Of a stretch of 64,000 nucleotides of DNA, positions 45,809-60,800 are shown piece after piece (positions within the stretch are counted from its first letter, which is position 1; each line of letters begins with the position of its first letter). A model generated the notes under the pieces. The model was not told the origin of the DNA, did no database searches, and was given only the letters and a program-made list of their open reading frames with translations. Both the position numbers and the translations under genes were made by a program. Where the stretch lies: NCBI GenBank assembly GCA_005408345.1, contig SEMN01000170.1:914323-978322 (forward strand), read 5' to 3'. This DNA is from Macquaria australasica. Its lineage: Eukaryota > Chordata > Actinopteri > Centrarchiformes > Percichthyidae.

Positions 45809-48800
45809 ATGGAAAGTGGGAATGGTGGTGCCTCGAGTAAAGGTGATGAGCTTTTTTTTTTTTTTTTTTTCTCCCCTCGTGTAACTTTCATTTTAAGATC
45901 AACAAGAAATGTGGCTCGGGTGTTTTATTTCCCCCCTCTAGCACTATACTTGAGATATAAACCTACGGTTGCTGTATGATTAGACGAAAAAGGACGCGTG
46001 GATTAGGTGTCGTCTCTCACATTGGTACAAACAGTCCCAGGGCTTGTGAAATAACTGGAAAACTTTTTTTTTCCTAGGAGAGAGAGCGGTAACGCAGTTT
46101 GCTGTAATTTCGCTCGTATGCTCTTGCTCATGTGTTCGTATTTTTGTCCACTTTTAGGTGTTTTAGTACCTGTGTCAGCATGTTCTGACGTCTTCCAAAG
46201 CAATATTGTGGCTCAGCTTAAAAGTGCGTACTTGTACGAGGAGTCTAAGCAGTCCTTCAGGTACAAGTCCGCTGTCTTGATAAAGAACCCCGCATTGGAA
46301 GAAAAGGTCAGTCCCACCATTTAGATGTCATTAAACATTAATCCACACGTACTGGTAAAACTCAAATCAGTTCACATTTAATCAATAGCTGCACAGGGTT
46401 TGGTGTCAAATATTTTGTAAAATAGTCCCTTCTTTTGATTGGCGTATCTTTTAAGCTTTAGCAGTGACTACTAGGAGACTTACCTTTTATGTATTATATC
46501 CTTTTATATCAGAAAACCTGGGCAAGGAATATAGTGAATGCATGAAAATAGTAACTGCCCTTTAATGGTAGGCTATGTGAGGAACCTCAAACATGAAATG
46601 AAAACGACATTTGACAGCTTTCAATCTGATTTCTTCTTTTTCATTTGTTTTATTTGTCAGTATAATGCTTTCCGAGCAAAGAGAATAGAAGAAGGATATT
46701 CAGAGGAGGATTTGAAGGAATCCTATGGGTTTTTGCTGTTTGATGATGTCAACAAGGTGAAGACTTGAAAGACACGCCTGAGAAAATACACATTAAAAAT
46801 ACAAATCTTCTGATCTTGCTGATATTGATATTTGTATTTGTTTAAAGGCTAATGCACTTGGAGAAACTGGTGTGCTCACTGGAAACAGCACATGCACAAC
46901 TCTGGGAGATCCCTCGAAAGGTAAATTATGATTATTTGTGATTTTCTTTCCCCCCCCTCATACTGCAACTATGCCAAACCAGTAGTGAGATTACTGTGAC
47001 ATTTTAGTATGTACATGTACAGCCCAGCCATGAGAAAACACCCAGTTAAGATTTGTACACGACAATTACTTTAACATATAACTTAGATATACTTACTGGC
47101 TACTTGGTTAAAAAAGTGCAAATCCTGAATATCGTCTATGCATGTGGCCCATCCATTATATTTGTTGAGCAGATCAAGCTAAGGAATATTCCATGTTGAG
47201 TGTGTGGTGCTGGGTTGCCTTTGAAAGTGAAAGCAAGTTGAATACATGAATGTATACAAATGAAAGTGGAAGAATGTCATGAAAGAGAAACTGTAAGTTG
47301 ATGCACAGTAGTTCATGATGTGCAGTTTGTCGGAGGCAGAACGACTATAAATTCAGAATGTATTCACTGTACCTTGTAACATGGGTCTCATTTATCTGTA
47401 ACATGTATCCCTTCAATTCCTGTTTTTCTTTATAACTTTTCAAAGTTTCAAATGTTGCCTCTCAAAGATTTTGTCTGATATCCCTCTACCCACTCTGTGT
47501 GATAAGTGTGGATGTTATCAGGTATAAACATTGGTCAAAGTGCCTTTTATGGAGCTGTTTTTCAGTGAACGGTAGTATGAAACCACACTGGAGTGGCACA
47601 TGAAAACAAGAGCTCCACTGTGTCACGTGTAATTGAATATAGCAGTGTTTCACAAGGATAATCTGTGTTTTACTTCACATCCGTGTCTGTTTTTGATCTG
47701 TTTTAGTTCCTGTGCAAAAGGCAGTGGTACTATAACACATTTACTCAAATACCTTCTCATGTCTCTCAACAGACTCAAATTCTGAACACTAGGGCTGCAT
47801 TTCTTATGGCTTACAGAGACATTTGGAAAGGTCATACTGCTAGTATTTTTCCTAATATGTCGAAACTTTCTTCACTTCGACAACACACTGCTGGTGAGGG
47901 AGTATAAAAGACACACCAAACCTGACAAACCAGTTATTGGCTCTTTGTTTTGCCTCCTACGTTCAGATTTGCACCTTGTTGTTTTCCGTAAGTGAGAGAA
48001 CTTACCCGAATGTCTGTCATTGTCAAGTGTTTTATCTATCCACATTCATATTTCAGTGCAGTTTTAATTATACTTTCAAGAGGTCTAGAGCCCTATTGAT
48101 AATAACTTTTTTCTTCGCAAAACTGCCTCTTCTCTCACTTAAGAAAATACACTATGTTGTAAGACATGAACACGCACATAAATGTGGCCTAGTGAGGAAG
48201 CAGCAACACCCTCCCATATCCTTCAGCCAGCTGATGTTGGACTCCTGTCAATCAAGCAAACAATATCCAAAATGTCTCTTACTTTAAGCCTAAAATTTTA
48301 GAAAATAAAGCTCTTTTTTATCCTCACCAAAATACATAAGAAGTAGTGAAAGCAACTATTAAGATCCTAGCATCTTGTGGCCATTAGAGGTACTTTCTGC
48401 TGCTGGGAGAATACAATTTCTTCTTGTGGAATCCATAAAGTTTATTGATTTTGCAACAATATGCGTGGTTACTTGGACAATGAGCAGGAAAGCAATATCT
48501 GATCACTAGTGGTCACTTTTATTGAATTTTACCACAAGTAAACTGCAATTCCTCTCAACATTTTGGATCTGTAGTCCCTAAAATATCTATGGTGTTCAGT
48601 TCACCCATTGTGAACTTTCATTTTTATCTTGAAATCTTTTGTTGGTAAGCGTAGGGACATTTCTGGATTATGGTTTATTAAAATTATTCTGTATATAGAG
48701 CATAATGTAACACTGTTTTGAGTTCATGTTGGACTGCAGCGGGTGAGGTCATTCAGATGCTAAACGTGTGGCGTGTCCTTGACAACTGTGACACATTGAT

Positions 48801-51800
48801 CTTTCAAGGTGTGGCCTTGCAGCTGTAGGAGTGTCAGGTGTTTGGAAAGCCACTTTATGTGTTAAACATTGTAGTTTTTATATGATGTCCTCAAATCTTA
48901 GTAAATGACCTTCCCTGTATTTATTTTTAACTGACCACACATTAAGTGAAAGTTTTCTGTGTTTACTTAGGTGTTTACATATCAATGTACTCTGACTGTT
49001 TGGATCTAAATCGCTGGTATCATGGGAAATCTGGATACATTGCCATCATCAGACTGACAAAGGTATTGAAAAAAAAGAAACTGAAATATTTGTCTGAGGT
49101 ATGCGGCAATTGTGTTTTCATTCAAAGAAAACATTTTATGAACAAACATTGTCCTTTGTTGTTACCAACAGGGTAGAGTTAAAAAGGTTTTAGAGAACTA
49201 CACCCAGAATTTCACTGTGCCTACTGAGGGGTTCGACTGTCATGTGTCAGAACAGTTGCCTTCAGTATCTGCCAAAACCAGCTCCTTTCTTGCCTTTGAG
49301 AGAACCCAGGTAAGAAGAGGCATGTGACTGGTGATGAAAATCATACAACACAGTTTTTCCCACTCTTCATCCCTCTGTTATGTAGAGCTACAAATGCACA
49401 GAAAATGTAGATGGACGTAAAGCTCAAGTGCCTTTTGTTTTGACCTTGCAGTATTACATGTATGAGCTGCTAGATGATGGAAGCAATGAGACGACTCAAT
49501 CTCCCAGCGCTGCCTGTCCTTTTGCCATTGTATCATTTTCATATACGGATACCAAAGCAACTCTTGTAGCACAACAGGAGAAAAGGTACTGTGTTGCTAC
49601 AACAACACATGCTCTGCCCTGAGTGTTATACTATGTACCTGACCAAATACCATTTCACACAAATAGTTAAGTCATATTGATTAACCGTTTCTGGATTTTT
49701 TTTTTTTCAGTGAGGAGAAAAAACTGGGTAAGTAACATGTAATGGATTGCAAACCTGGTAGGCTTTCTCTGTATATTTTGCTGTCAAAATGTAAAGAAAT
49801 AGAATAGCACTGCCATAAAGTAGTTCAGCCCAATAAACAGCTCATTTGGACCACTGTTTAAAGAATATGTCATAGCAATTAATACATGGCCATATACTAA
49901 TAAAAGAATCATACACCTATACCCATTTAAATCATGGGTGTATTTTATTTGTCAGTAATTTGTATATGGCCATATTTAATTGACTGAAAATGGATGGTTA
50001 TGAATATGCACATCATTTGATGATATTTTTTTCCCAGTTTGTCATTACTTTCCGTGGAGGGGTCAGCTTCAAATAGGCACCCATTTCTATGATGTTAGGC
50101 TGAGGTCTACAGCAGGGGCCTTGACCCCTGCAGAACTGTAAGTTAAATGTGCACATAGAAAATACACACTGTATTCTTAAATTACTTTGATAATTGAGAT
50201 TATATAACCTCTTTTCTGTGCTTTGTCTTATTTTTCCATTTAAGGCCACCAGTGGTGAAAGTTGACCGAGCCATTTCCATGGTAAACCTGAGACAGCTGT
50301 TGCCAAGGGCTGTCTTTGAAACCTGCTTCTCTGGTGAAGGTGTGCTATTGGAACAAACGGCTTTATTTCACAGGAGTTACATTTTCAAGGGATATTATAA
50401 TTAGGGATAACAAGGGATAACATAACATAATTCCTGGATTTATTGAACACATGAATGATGAATTTGGCTTTTTTGCTCTCTTTCAGTCTTTCTGGATGGC
50501 TTATACTGCAGTCTGTGTGAGTTAGTTTCTTCTGAGGCGGAAGGAACCAACTCACTCTCTCTGCTTCTGTGGGAGATCAAGGAGAAAGATGTTGTGAGTT
50601 TCTGTTTATCATCAACCTTTCAGAAACTGTAGGGCTTAGTTATTCATTCTATAAAACGAAGCCCAGAAGAGCCCAAAGTGGTGTTTTATTCAGTGTGCCT
50701 AACAGTCAGAAACCTTAAGTATTCAGTTTATACTTAACAAGCAAACCCTTACATTTTTACAATTGTAACCAGCAAATGATTGGTATTTGTCATCAAATAA
50801 TTATTTAAACAATTCATTGATTGTTAAAATTGTCATTAATTACTTTTCTGTCGATTGTCAAAGTCAGTTGATCAGCTACTAGCATTACAACAGTTGCATT
50901 GCAACATGCAAAAACTGTACCTGACAAACTTGCTCATTTTTGCACAGGCTCTCGCTATTCTGCTAAAGGATGGTGGTTTTCTTATCCTGTTGCACTCCTC
51001 CCATTTCCTCACATATGATGGTAAGATATGAAAATGAGTACTATGTTGTCAGTCTCACGACAAAACTTGCTGAATTCTATCTTTGTTGACAACCATAATT
51101 CAACTTCATGTCAGCCACATATCTTTGTGTTTTTTCCAGATACCGGGTCCAGTGCAACTGAGGTCCTGCAAGGCATGTTTGTGTTTCCAGACTCACGAGT
51201 TATGCTGAGAGGTGATTACAGCATGTGTTTAACAGTGGATATTTTCATTTGATATATTTCTCACATTACTTAAACGAAATGACATTTGCCCTGCTCAGTG
51301 GCACTTTTAAACAAGTACTCTTTCTTGATTTATCACAGACACAAAGTTTGGACAGAGAAAGCCTGCCATATCATCTGAAATCCTGCGGGTTCTACCTGTA
51401 CTAAGTTATGCAGAGGGCGAAGCTGATAAAACACCCATTGACCCAAGTGAAGAACTGTGTGAAGTTTTGGCACAGCATATGCAGAGTTACGCAGCACTGA
51501 TAAATCCTGGGTTGGCATTAAGTCCCTCTAGGGAAGTCAGCATTTTTCCAGATCAGTATGATGTGCTGGATGCCCACAAGCACCTCTACTCATCCCCGGA
51601 GTGGACTAACGGAGCATGGCAGAGCTTCAGGTCATACCTGAGAAAACCAGTCTCTTTTCAACTGCCATTGTCCAAGGCTTCAGAAATCCTGGCGGCTGGA
51701 CAAGAGGAGCGAATAGAAGACCTTGATGATGATGTCTACATCTGTCCGTCATCTCCTGAGGAGGCACCAGCCAATGTTTATAGCATGGGATCAGAAGACC

Positions 51801-54800
51801 AGTTGACAGACCAGAAATCTCCTGTAAATGTTGAGACTGTGGACAGTTGTATAACAAATGCTGAAGCACAAGTTGACTTAATAGCTGTGCCTCAAAATGT
51901 TGTACCAGATGAGTTGCAAGCTGGAGATACTACCGAAGACCTGACTGTGCTGATCAAAACTGATGATATGGGGGCAAAAAGTCTCCTGACTCCCTCTACA
52001 TCAGATGACCTTCCAGCAGAGCTGATTGTCAGCATCACTTCGGCAGAGCGAACTGTCACTGATGAGAGTTTAAGTGTGGTCAGTACTCAGTCTGCAACAA
52101 AGCATAATGACTTTCAACTTTCTGGTTTTTCAACAGCCAAATTACAAACGACCGAAAGGGACTCTCTGAATGGTGAGACTGTTGAAACCAAAAAGGTTTT
52201 GGATTGCGCTGGGGTCACAAATCTCACAAAACCAAAACGTAGGAAACTATGCAGGGGACAGTCCAAAGGTCAGAAAAAGGTGTCTAAAGCTTGTGTTGAG
52301 ACTCCCAGTTTACAAACAGTGAAAGTACCAGAGGAGGATGACAACTTGAAGAGTCAGAAGGAAGACCAGGCCAAGGAATCATCAGGCCACCCACAGTTGA
52401 GTAATCCTTCAAATATTAATTGGAGGAAAGTGCGAAGGCGAAAGCGCAAATTTGGAAAACTATCATCAAATAATAAAAAAGTGAGATCTGCTACTATTGG
52501 TCTAGCAGTAGCAGAGGAGAAAAAATCAGACACTGGACAGCAGAGCTTGGAAAGCACCATTTTAATGGAACTTGAAGCTTGTCCTCTGAGAAGGAAAACG
52601 GAGCGCTGGGACTTAAAGCCGATTATCAGTGAATGTGGAAGAATCTTGGTTCCTCATGGCTCTGCAGATATTGCTGATCAGATTAAGTCTTTAAAGGATA
52701 AACTGAAATATACAAAAGATGAACAGTGCCCTGAAAAAATGTTGGTTGATGCCCCTGTGAATGCTCATGATACAGTCGAAATAGAGCAAGAGTCTAGTAC
52801 TGCTCCAGAGACAGCAGTGGACAAATCAGAGGCCACAACATCCAAGGATGGAGGGAACCAACTTCCAAACATTGTTGTCAGTCACATTAATCCTGAACAC
52901 AGCATTTTGAGACATTCAGATGATGGCAATGGTTCATTGACTTTGAATCCAGAGAGTCGGGAGCATTCTTCAAAGAATGATGGTACAGACACTGCACCCT
53001 CAGAAGCAGTTAAAGAAAAACACACTGATACCCTCTCCCCAGGAAAGTGTGTAACAAAGGGTGATTTTCTGTTGAGTAAACTCAAATCAGTTCTTCTAAG
53101 GGGAAAAAGAAAAACAGGTCTCCTTGTGTCAAAGGAAACAACTGTAGATACTACAGAAGACGCTGGGCCTTGTCTCAAGATGGGCAAAGTTGACTCAGAC
53201 ACTGAGATGCTGAAGAGTAATGATGCAATTAACAATGTCCAGGACACCAATGTGGGTGTCAAGGAAGTTTCAAAGATGCTGTCAGTTGACCCTCTTTTTG
53301 CCTATGCCCTAGGCCTGACCCCTAAAGAGAAACCAGATAAGATATTGAAAACTGAGGGTCAGGATACTCAACAAAGGAAAGACTCATCAGAGACACAAGA
53401 ACAAACCAATTTTGACAAACAACCTCAAATCATACGAAGAACTCTATCGATTTTTCCAAGAAGGGGTAGGATTAAAACACTCAAAAAGCATCAAGGCATC
53501 TCTGCAGAATATGTTAAACAAAAATGTAAGTCATATTTCAAAATTCAGAGATTTGGAAAGCTTGTTTTTTTTGTGTATGATGTGTAAAACCTCTTCAGTA
53601 TTGTGCATGACACTGAAACTGATTGATCCTTTTCTTGGCTCTGTCACTTCTGCAACTGTCCTCAGCATGCTATCGCTTTGCTTTGCTAAGTATTTCTAGT
53701 TCTTAGTTTGCTTTTGATTTCATTTGTGCTGGATTTTTGCCAGTCCTATGCATCTGCACCCATGCATCTGCATTATTGGCTTAATCAGTTTGTTTGAAAC
53801 AATGGCATAGTTTACGTGTTGGTGACAAGTTCCTAATAGTAATACATTGGTATATTTCAAATGCTTTCAATGTGCTACTTTCATGCAGTTTCTCTTTTTT
53901 CTCTTCTGTTTTGTCTTCACAGGGTGGTTGCATTTTCAAACCCCAGCTTGTTTTGCAAGTGAAAAACTCAAATACAAAGAGTGTACTAGGGGTAATTCTG
54001 TCAGGAACGCTGTTAAGGAAAAAATGAACAGTGCTTGCTCATCTACAGATGCTTTGAACTTACTTGCTGACTTGGCACTTGGTGCCAGTAATGAGCAGGT
54101 TCCACCACAACCAGATCCAGCTCTTGAGAGAAAACCTGAGACAAGTTTGAAGAAGTGTGACCTTACAAATGATGTTACCAGTGCTGAACAAGAGTCAGTT
54201 CTTCATGCTCTGCTTAGACAGCGTGCTACTAGACCAATTCAGCCTCTTGAGTCTCCTTCAACAAGCCATCATGTGGGAGGCAGTGAATTGGTTGATTTGG
54301 TATCTAAAGAACATGCTTACTCATTGCCCTCGTCTTCCTCTCTGCTGTTGGGTTTGTCAGGTACACCCTTCCAGGTATCCCCTATAAGTGGTTCTACCAG
54401 ACTGCTGCACCATCACCAGACAGTGTATGGCGATGGAATTAAAACACTACAACCCTCTATTGATCAGGAAGACAGAAGTGAACACAACCACAGGACTCCA
54501 GAATACCTGAATAAACACATGGGATGCAGAAGAAAGTTCAGGCACTCCCGTACGTTTGATAACAAGGATGGATCTGTCCAAGTCACAAAGCAATGGAAAG
54601 AAAACTATGACTTTAATCTAGACAGCAAGTTTACAAATGACCCAAAGGATAGAGCTATCATCCGAGCCTTGCATGGGTATGTACATTGTGTTTCTTATTT
54701 ATACAACAATTCTCAACATAAAAGTAAAAAATGGTATCCTTTCCTATAATTTCAGTGCTATGTGGGAAATATGCTGTAAAGTTGAAATGACATGAGTATA

Positions 54801-57800
54801 AATTATTAACTGAAAGAGCTAATTTTTGTACATTTCATACCTTCGGTAGCCCATGGGATTTCTCCATTCAAGACACCAGTGAAGAGGTGCAGCTCATTGT
54901 CCACATGTGGATAGGTCTGTTCTACAGCCGATCAACAGACAGGTTCTTTCATGTTGACTCAAACTGTACATACCCATGTTCAGAAGAGAGTGATTCTTTG
55001 GAAAAGTCCAGTGGAATGGAGTCAGCCCCAGCTCAGTCTGAGCTCAAGGCCAACTCATGTGCTCCTTACCTGAGTGTAACTGACACTTCAGACACTTCGA
55101 TTTCAAAACCTTTGGACCTCAGCAAAAAAGATGACTCTGTCTTGGACCAAGGATCTGTGATTTTGGACTTGTCACTGAGAGACTCCAATGCAGAGATTGT
55201 CACTTCAGTTCCACAAGTCAACAGAAAACTTACATCTGTGGCTGGTGAACAGAAAGAAGCTAGTGAAACACTGAACACACTCAAATCATCTGTTGAACTA
55301 CAGGAGGCAAGCACATCTCAGGTTTGGTTCTAGCATTACTATTACATTAAAGACAAACTATTATGCATGTAATGTTTTTGTCATGATTTTCAGATGGTCT
55401 TTAGAATATAAAACAATTTAAGAACAAATTTGCACGCTTGTCATGTAGTAATAGGCATCTGAATGGGAGTCACAAACTCTAATACCAGCTGCTTCACACT
55501 CTGTAAATCACCTCAGACCTTTTGGCCACAGCCCCAAACAGTTGTCTCTGCAATGGAGAGTTTGAACAGGGTTCACTCAGACCTCATGTCTCCAGCCTCC
55601 CTTAAGATATCAAAAAATGTGAGGCTCTGACATTCAGAGTTCAATTCACTACCCCATACAGGTTTATTCTGTTAATCTACCAGTTTCCACCACCACCTGA
55701 TATAAAGACTCGATTTGGCACATAGGCACAAACAAAACCCACATACAGCTGGGACTTGTGAGTATTCTCACACCCACAAGGCCAGTACCCTGGATGACTC
55801 CAGACCAGGAAAGTCCAGTTAATGCCATTCTGCCTCCTGCACAAGCCTGAGCTCCTTCTCCACCAGAGGTGACATTCCACATACTGATTGCTAGTTTCAT
55901 TGGCTAGTTTTCAGGCAGACGAGGCCTGCACCTTTGCCTGCTGCCCAACTAACCATGTACTAGACCCTTTATTCCTTTCCTTGTAGGTGGTGACCCCACA
56001 ACAGAAGAGGCCCCACATTTGTTTGGGTTCAGACTGGCAAAGCCGCATGGGGCTAGGCCCAGCTGTTTGGCCTTCTTATAAGGCTGTTAGAATCACTCCT
56101 TTTCTGGCCTTCAGACATTGACCAATTGGCAATGGGAGACCCTACCAGGAACTATTGTCCCTGACAACACAGTTCCCAGGTGCTCATGGACATGCAAAAC
56201 CCTCAATCATCAGATGGCATGCATACTCCTGGCACAGCAGAAATAGATTATCTGCAGGTGAAGTAGGGGTGAGCTTCAGTGATGCTCTATCACATCTGCT
56301 CCTTTTTATCCTTTTTAACCTTCTGTAATGGGCAGTCTCAATTTTTTTTACGCTGTATAAAACATAAACCAGAAAAAGTATTGATGTTTGTGTAGTTAGT
56401 ACCAAGAGCCCAGTGCAGTGTCTATCATGTCCATACTTGTGCCACACTCTGGTAATATGCACATTCCCCAGATGAACTGCGCATACCATGCTGCTGATGT
56501 ACTGTATGATGCCTACAGGGATTTAACCAACTGAGAGGGAATGCCTTCATACATCCTATTTATTGTATTAGGGCTCTGTGCGATTGGTGGGCACAAAATG
56601 GATGAGTGGACAGAAAAGCAGGCAAATTTAATGCCAAAATGGGTACCAAAATTGCACCCAATGTAGTTTTTTTTTTTTTAGGTTTGGCATGTGTATTTAT
56701 GATTTTTGTGGCTTTTCCTTTTGCCACAATTCTGGTTTGTTTATGACTGATGCACCTGCATGTCAGGCAGCAAGTATCTGAGGCCTGTACTACGAAGCAG
56801 GATTTGGGGTTAGCAAGGTAACGCATGCTGCAGACCTAACCTGAGCGGGTTTTGTTTGAGATAACAGATCAACCCGTATAAAGCACGGCCTACTGACCAA
56901 TCAGTTGTCTTGGAAAATGGCATCACCATTAGAAATTCCTGTGGAGCCTGGTGCACGGATCGTGAGTGTGTGGGGGGGGGGGGTCTTTTTATATGAGAGA
57001 TATAGATTCTAGTTGGAGGGACTGACTTATCTGTCAGCTTCTCACAAGTAAAGTAAAAGCCATTTTATTGTGATTTTGTATACCAATATCATCCTACAAC
57101 AGAGACTGACTGAAGCAATAAAGCCTTGTACTTGTTGTACTTATAAGATATGAATGTAAGCCTAGGCTACTTACCACTTTGTGGTATGAATGAATTTATT
57201 TTTTATTTGCTCAAGTCCGTTTCACACCGCTGCGTTTGCAGCTGAAAGAATAAGGCTAAAATTGTCATAAACGCCAGAAGAATAAGCAATCTAAGCAACA
57301 TATTAATTTAATGAAATACACAAATGTAATTATAGTCTGATCTACTCGTGCCCTAATGATGGGGCAGTGATATTATAAGCCTATTAATGCATTCACACAG
57401 TCGAACATTTTTTCTTTCCTGCATTTGGCAGCTGCAGCTGTGTTGTTTTTAGACTGGATGATGTATTTAAATTCATCGTATTTCTCCAATATTATAGTTT
57501 GCCCGTATGTAGTATGACGTTCTGCTGCCAGTACACTTGTCCATGTTTGCGATTGGTAATCTGCTGCAAACCCCGCCCCTTTTATATGAATGATTGGGAA
57601 ACCCTGGGCTGACTTACTGAGTTGATAACCACTGTCATGTGACCGCATAGCGTGATCGTGGTTGTTAGGCTTAATGAGATAACGAAAAGATGTCCTGGGT
57701 ATGTTGAACTTGCTTCATAGTACACGCCTCTGGCCTCATTATACTTCTGTTGATGTTGACACACATTTCTAATTAGTATTCAACTTAATATAACACGTGT

Positions 57801-60800
57801 AGCTACCTTTTGTAATTGTGATTTACAGGATTCATTGTTTGAATTGCAATAGCAAAAGTGACCTTGAAGAATCATCAAAATTTTCAAAACATGGAAAAAC
57901 TAAATTACTGCAGAGAAACGGCAGTCACGGTTGTCACCGAATGAATGACAGTGTTTATAATATGTAATTTTTACATTCTGTTTTGTCTTTCTTTTTCCAG
58001 TGTCACAGAAAGTTTGTACACTCCACAGAGATCATCAATGAGGTGAATGGTGTCAGAAGCACCTATGAAAATAAGAGAACTTGCACCCCTTTGCAAAAAG
58101 CTGGCCGTCTGGAGGACACTGATGTACCATCTTTTAAAGGTGATGGAACATTCATTCCTGTACAAGAAGAGATGGAGGGTGTATCTGTTCAACCAGAAAA
58201 TCATGAGACTGCTTCAGGAATTGGCCACGTGTTACATGGATGCAACAATGACAAAACAGATATGAAAGATGGCACTGAAAATTCAGAAGCTACAGAGATG
58301 AGTTTAGTGCAAAAACATGGAAGGGATTCATCCAAATCTGTGACGGATGAAGAGGTAGACTCCAACAAGGAAGCAGGTGATGTGGTTCATACATTTGAGC
58401 ATGATGAAATTGAATCCAAAGATGGGAAAAACAGGGAAGTGAAAAAAAAGTCACACCAAGAAGGCAATATTGAACTTTCTCCAAACAATATTATTACAGG
58501 TGATGATTCAACCAACAAAGAATCAGGTATAGTCTGCAATGGAAGTCTTTTGGAAAATGAGAAGCAGTTATCTAGGGAGGAACCCAAAGAAGTCTCACCA
58601 GGCAAGCCTGAAAATGTTAATGAAGATGTGGATTGTTGTACAGTACATGAAGGTAAAGTGATCGAAGATGATCACTTTGGAAAAGAAGATGGACTTCATG
58701 AGAAAGACAGTTGTGTTTCAGCTGTGGAAGCTGCCAGTGATTTGAGTGATGAAATATTACCTATGATGAGTGATGGCCCAGACTCAGAAAAGAAGGATTG
58801 CATAACAGAATGTAATCGCCAAGCACCATTGGAGGAGCAACCACCTCAAGCAGACAATGAAGAAGATGCCTGCCATGATTTGCTGTTGAGAAGGCTGTGT
58901 GCAAATGGTAGTGCATTGACAGATGAACATAATCGCCAAGCACCATTGGAGGAGCAACCACCTCAAGCAGACAATGAAGAAGATGCCTGCCATGATTTGC
59001 TGTTGAGAAGGCTGTGTGCAAATGGTAGTGCATTGACAGATGAACATAATCGCCAAGCACCATTGGAGGAGCAACCACCTCAAGCAGACAATGAAGAAGA
59101 TGCCTGCCATGATTTGCTGTTGAGAAGGCTGTGTGCAAATGGTAGTGCATTGACAGATGAACATGCCATTTCAGAAAAAGCTCCTCATGCTCCATCAGAA
59201 ATGGAGCCTATTTATAATGAACCTGTAGTTGAGGAAAATTCAGAAAATGATATTTGTTTGTCACATAAGGCACATTATCAGAAGGCAGCAGCACCTATGT
59301 CTGATAAGAGCACCTGTTTATTAAATGGGTCCTGTGCAGATGGGTCTATTCTCCAGAAAAGTGACAGTGTTAAAACAGAAAGCCAAAATAAAGTAATGGC
59401 AAACTTCAATCTAAGTAGTAATGACCATGAAGATCAGGATACCAAATCACTAGAGGGAGAGCAAAAGGTTGATGGCACAACTCAAAAAGAACGATTTCAG
59501 TGTGAGGTTGTAAGAAGGTGTAAAGCTGAAGTGGCATTGACTAAAGAAACAGATCTCAAAAGCGACAAAACAAATGAGGGATTGGAAAAGATCCATAGTG
59601 GGGTTGTAATTCCATTTATTGGAATAGACACCTCCAGAGAGGATACAGTACAACCACATGATCGACCCTCACAATGCAAGGTTGAAGAAGTTGTTCAAGG
59701 CCAGAAAAAAATACCATTTATCTTTGAAACTACCTACCCTGAATCTGTCGTACCCACAGAGGTATACAGTACATCTCAAATGTACAGTAAAAATGCAGAA
59801 CTGTCTGCTGGCAAAATATCACTTCTTGATGTACATGAAACCAACCAGACAGAGGTTTCTGGAAGTGAGTCTGACGACCGGTGCCCTACCCCAACTATGG
59901 ATGAGAAACCATATGAATACTTACCTTGTGCTGGCCCTAGTAGTAGTAGTACTTCTGCTTTCAGTGGCAGTGACACCTGCAAAAACATGACTCAGAAAAG
60001 TCTTAGTAGAAGCTCAGCATCTGTAAAGTGTGAGATGCCAACAGCTAACAGTGATCCCAACCCTCATCATGGTCTTCACCTTGATCTTGAACTAAGAACT
60101 CTAAGAGTTCTACAAAGTATAGGCAAGTTCCTCTCCAAATCAAGCCACACTGACAAATCCAGCCAGATTGAAACAGTTGATATGAAACACTCTCTTGATC
60201 ATACCTCTAACCCCAGCATCAAATCCATCCCCACTTGCTTAGCTCCAAGCCACACCTCAGCTGACAAGAAAATAAGCAATACAAATCCAGCAGTGGTGTC
60301 AGCCTCTATCTCACAAGAACTGCACACAGAATCATCAGGTCATTTTCTTATATCACCTTTCTCTAAATTAGAGGAAGTACTCGGTGTTAGGTTGCAGCCA
60401 AAGAAAACGGACCCATCAGTTCATCAACACGATTTTGAAAGTACAGATAAATTACAGGAGGAAACGTCCATAGGACAAGTTTGTCATCCCCACCAATCCT
60501 TTCCCTCTACTGAGTGTTTGCAAGCCACTAAACCAAATATTGACCAAGATAGACATAAAACAACATCACAGACAAATTTAAGTCAGCGTCCTGTCATGGC
60601 TGTGAAACCATCTAAGAGTGACGAAATTCAAGCAGATTACATTTCTAAAGACAGAGAAATTGAAAACTCAGTAATGTCAACTCTTTCCAAAAATAAAAAG
60701 ACTAAAACCCCCGTAGTCACATACATCACACCAGCTTCCATGCTTTTGGAGAAAAAGACAGAAAGTCTCAGGGGAAATTCTGAAGGACTAAATGATGATA

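Noticed and set aside
58761..59195. 144-codon and 126-codon open frames on the minus strand with three repeated blocks
   Set aside because: They are antisense shadows of the 117-bp tandem repeat in tasor2 exon 17. The unit length is a multiple of three, so any open frame repeats; no start, splice or family support.
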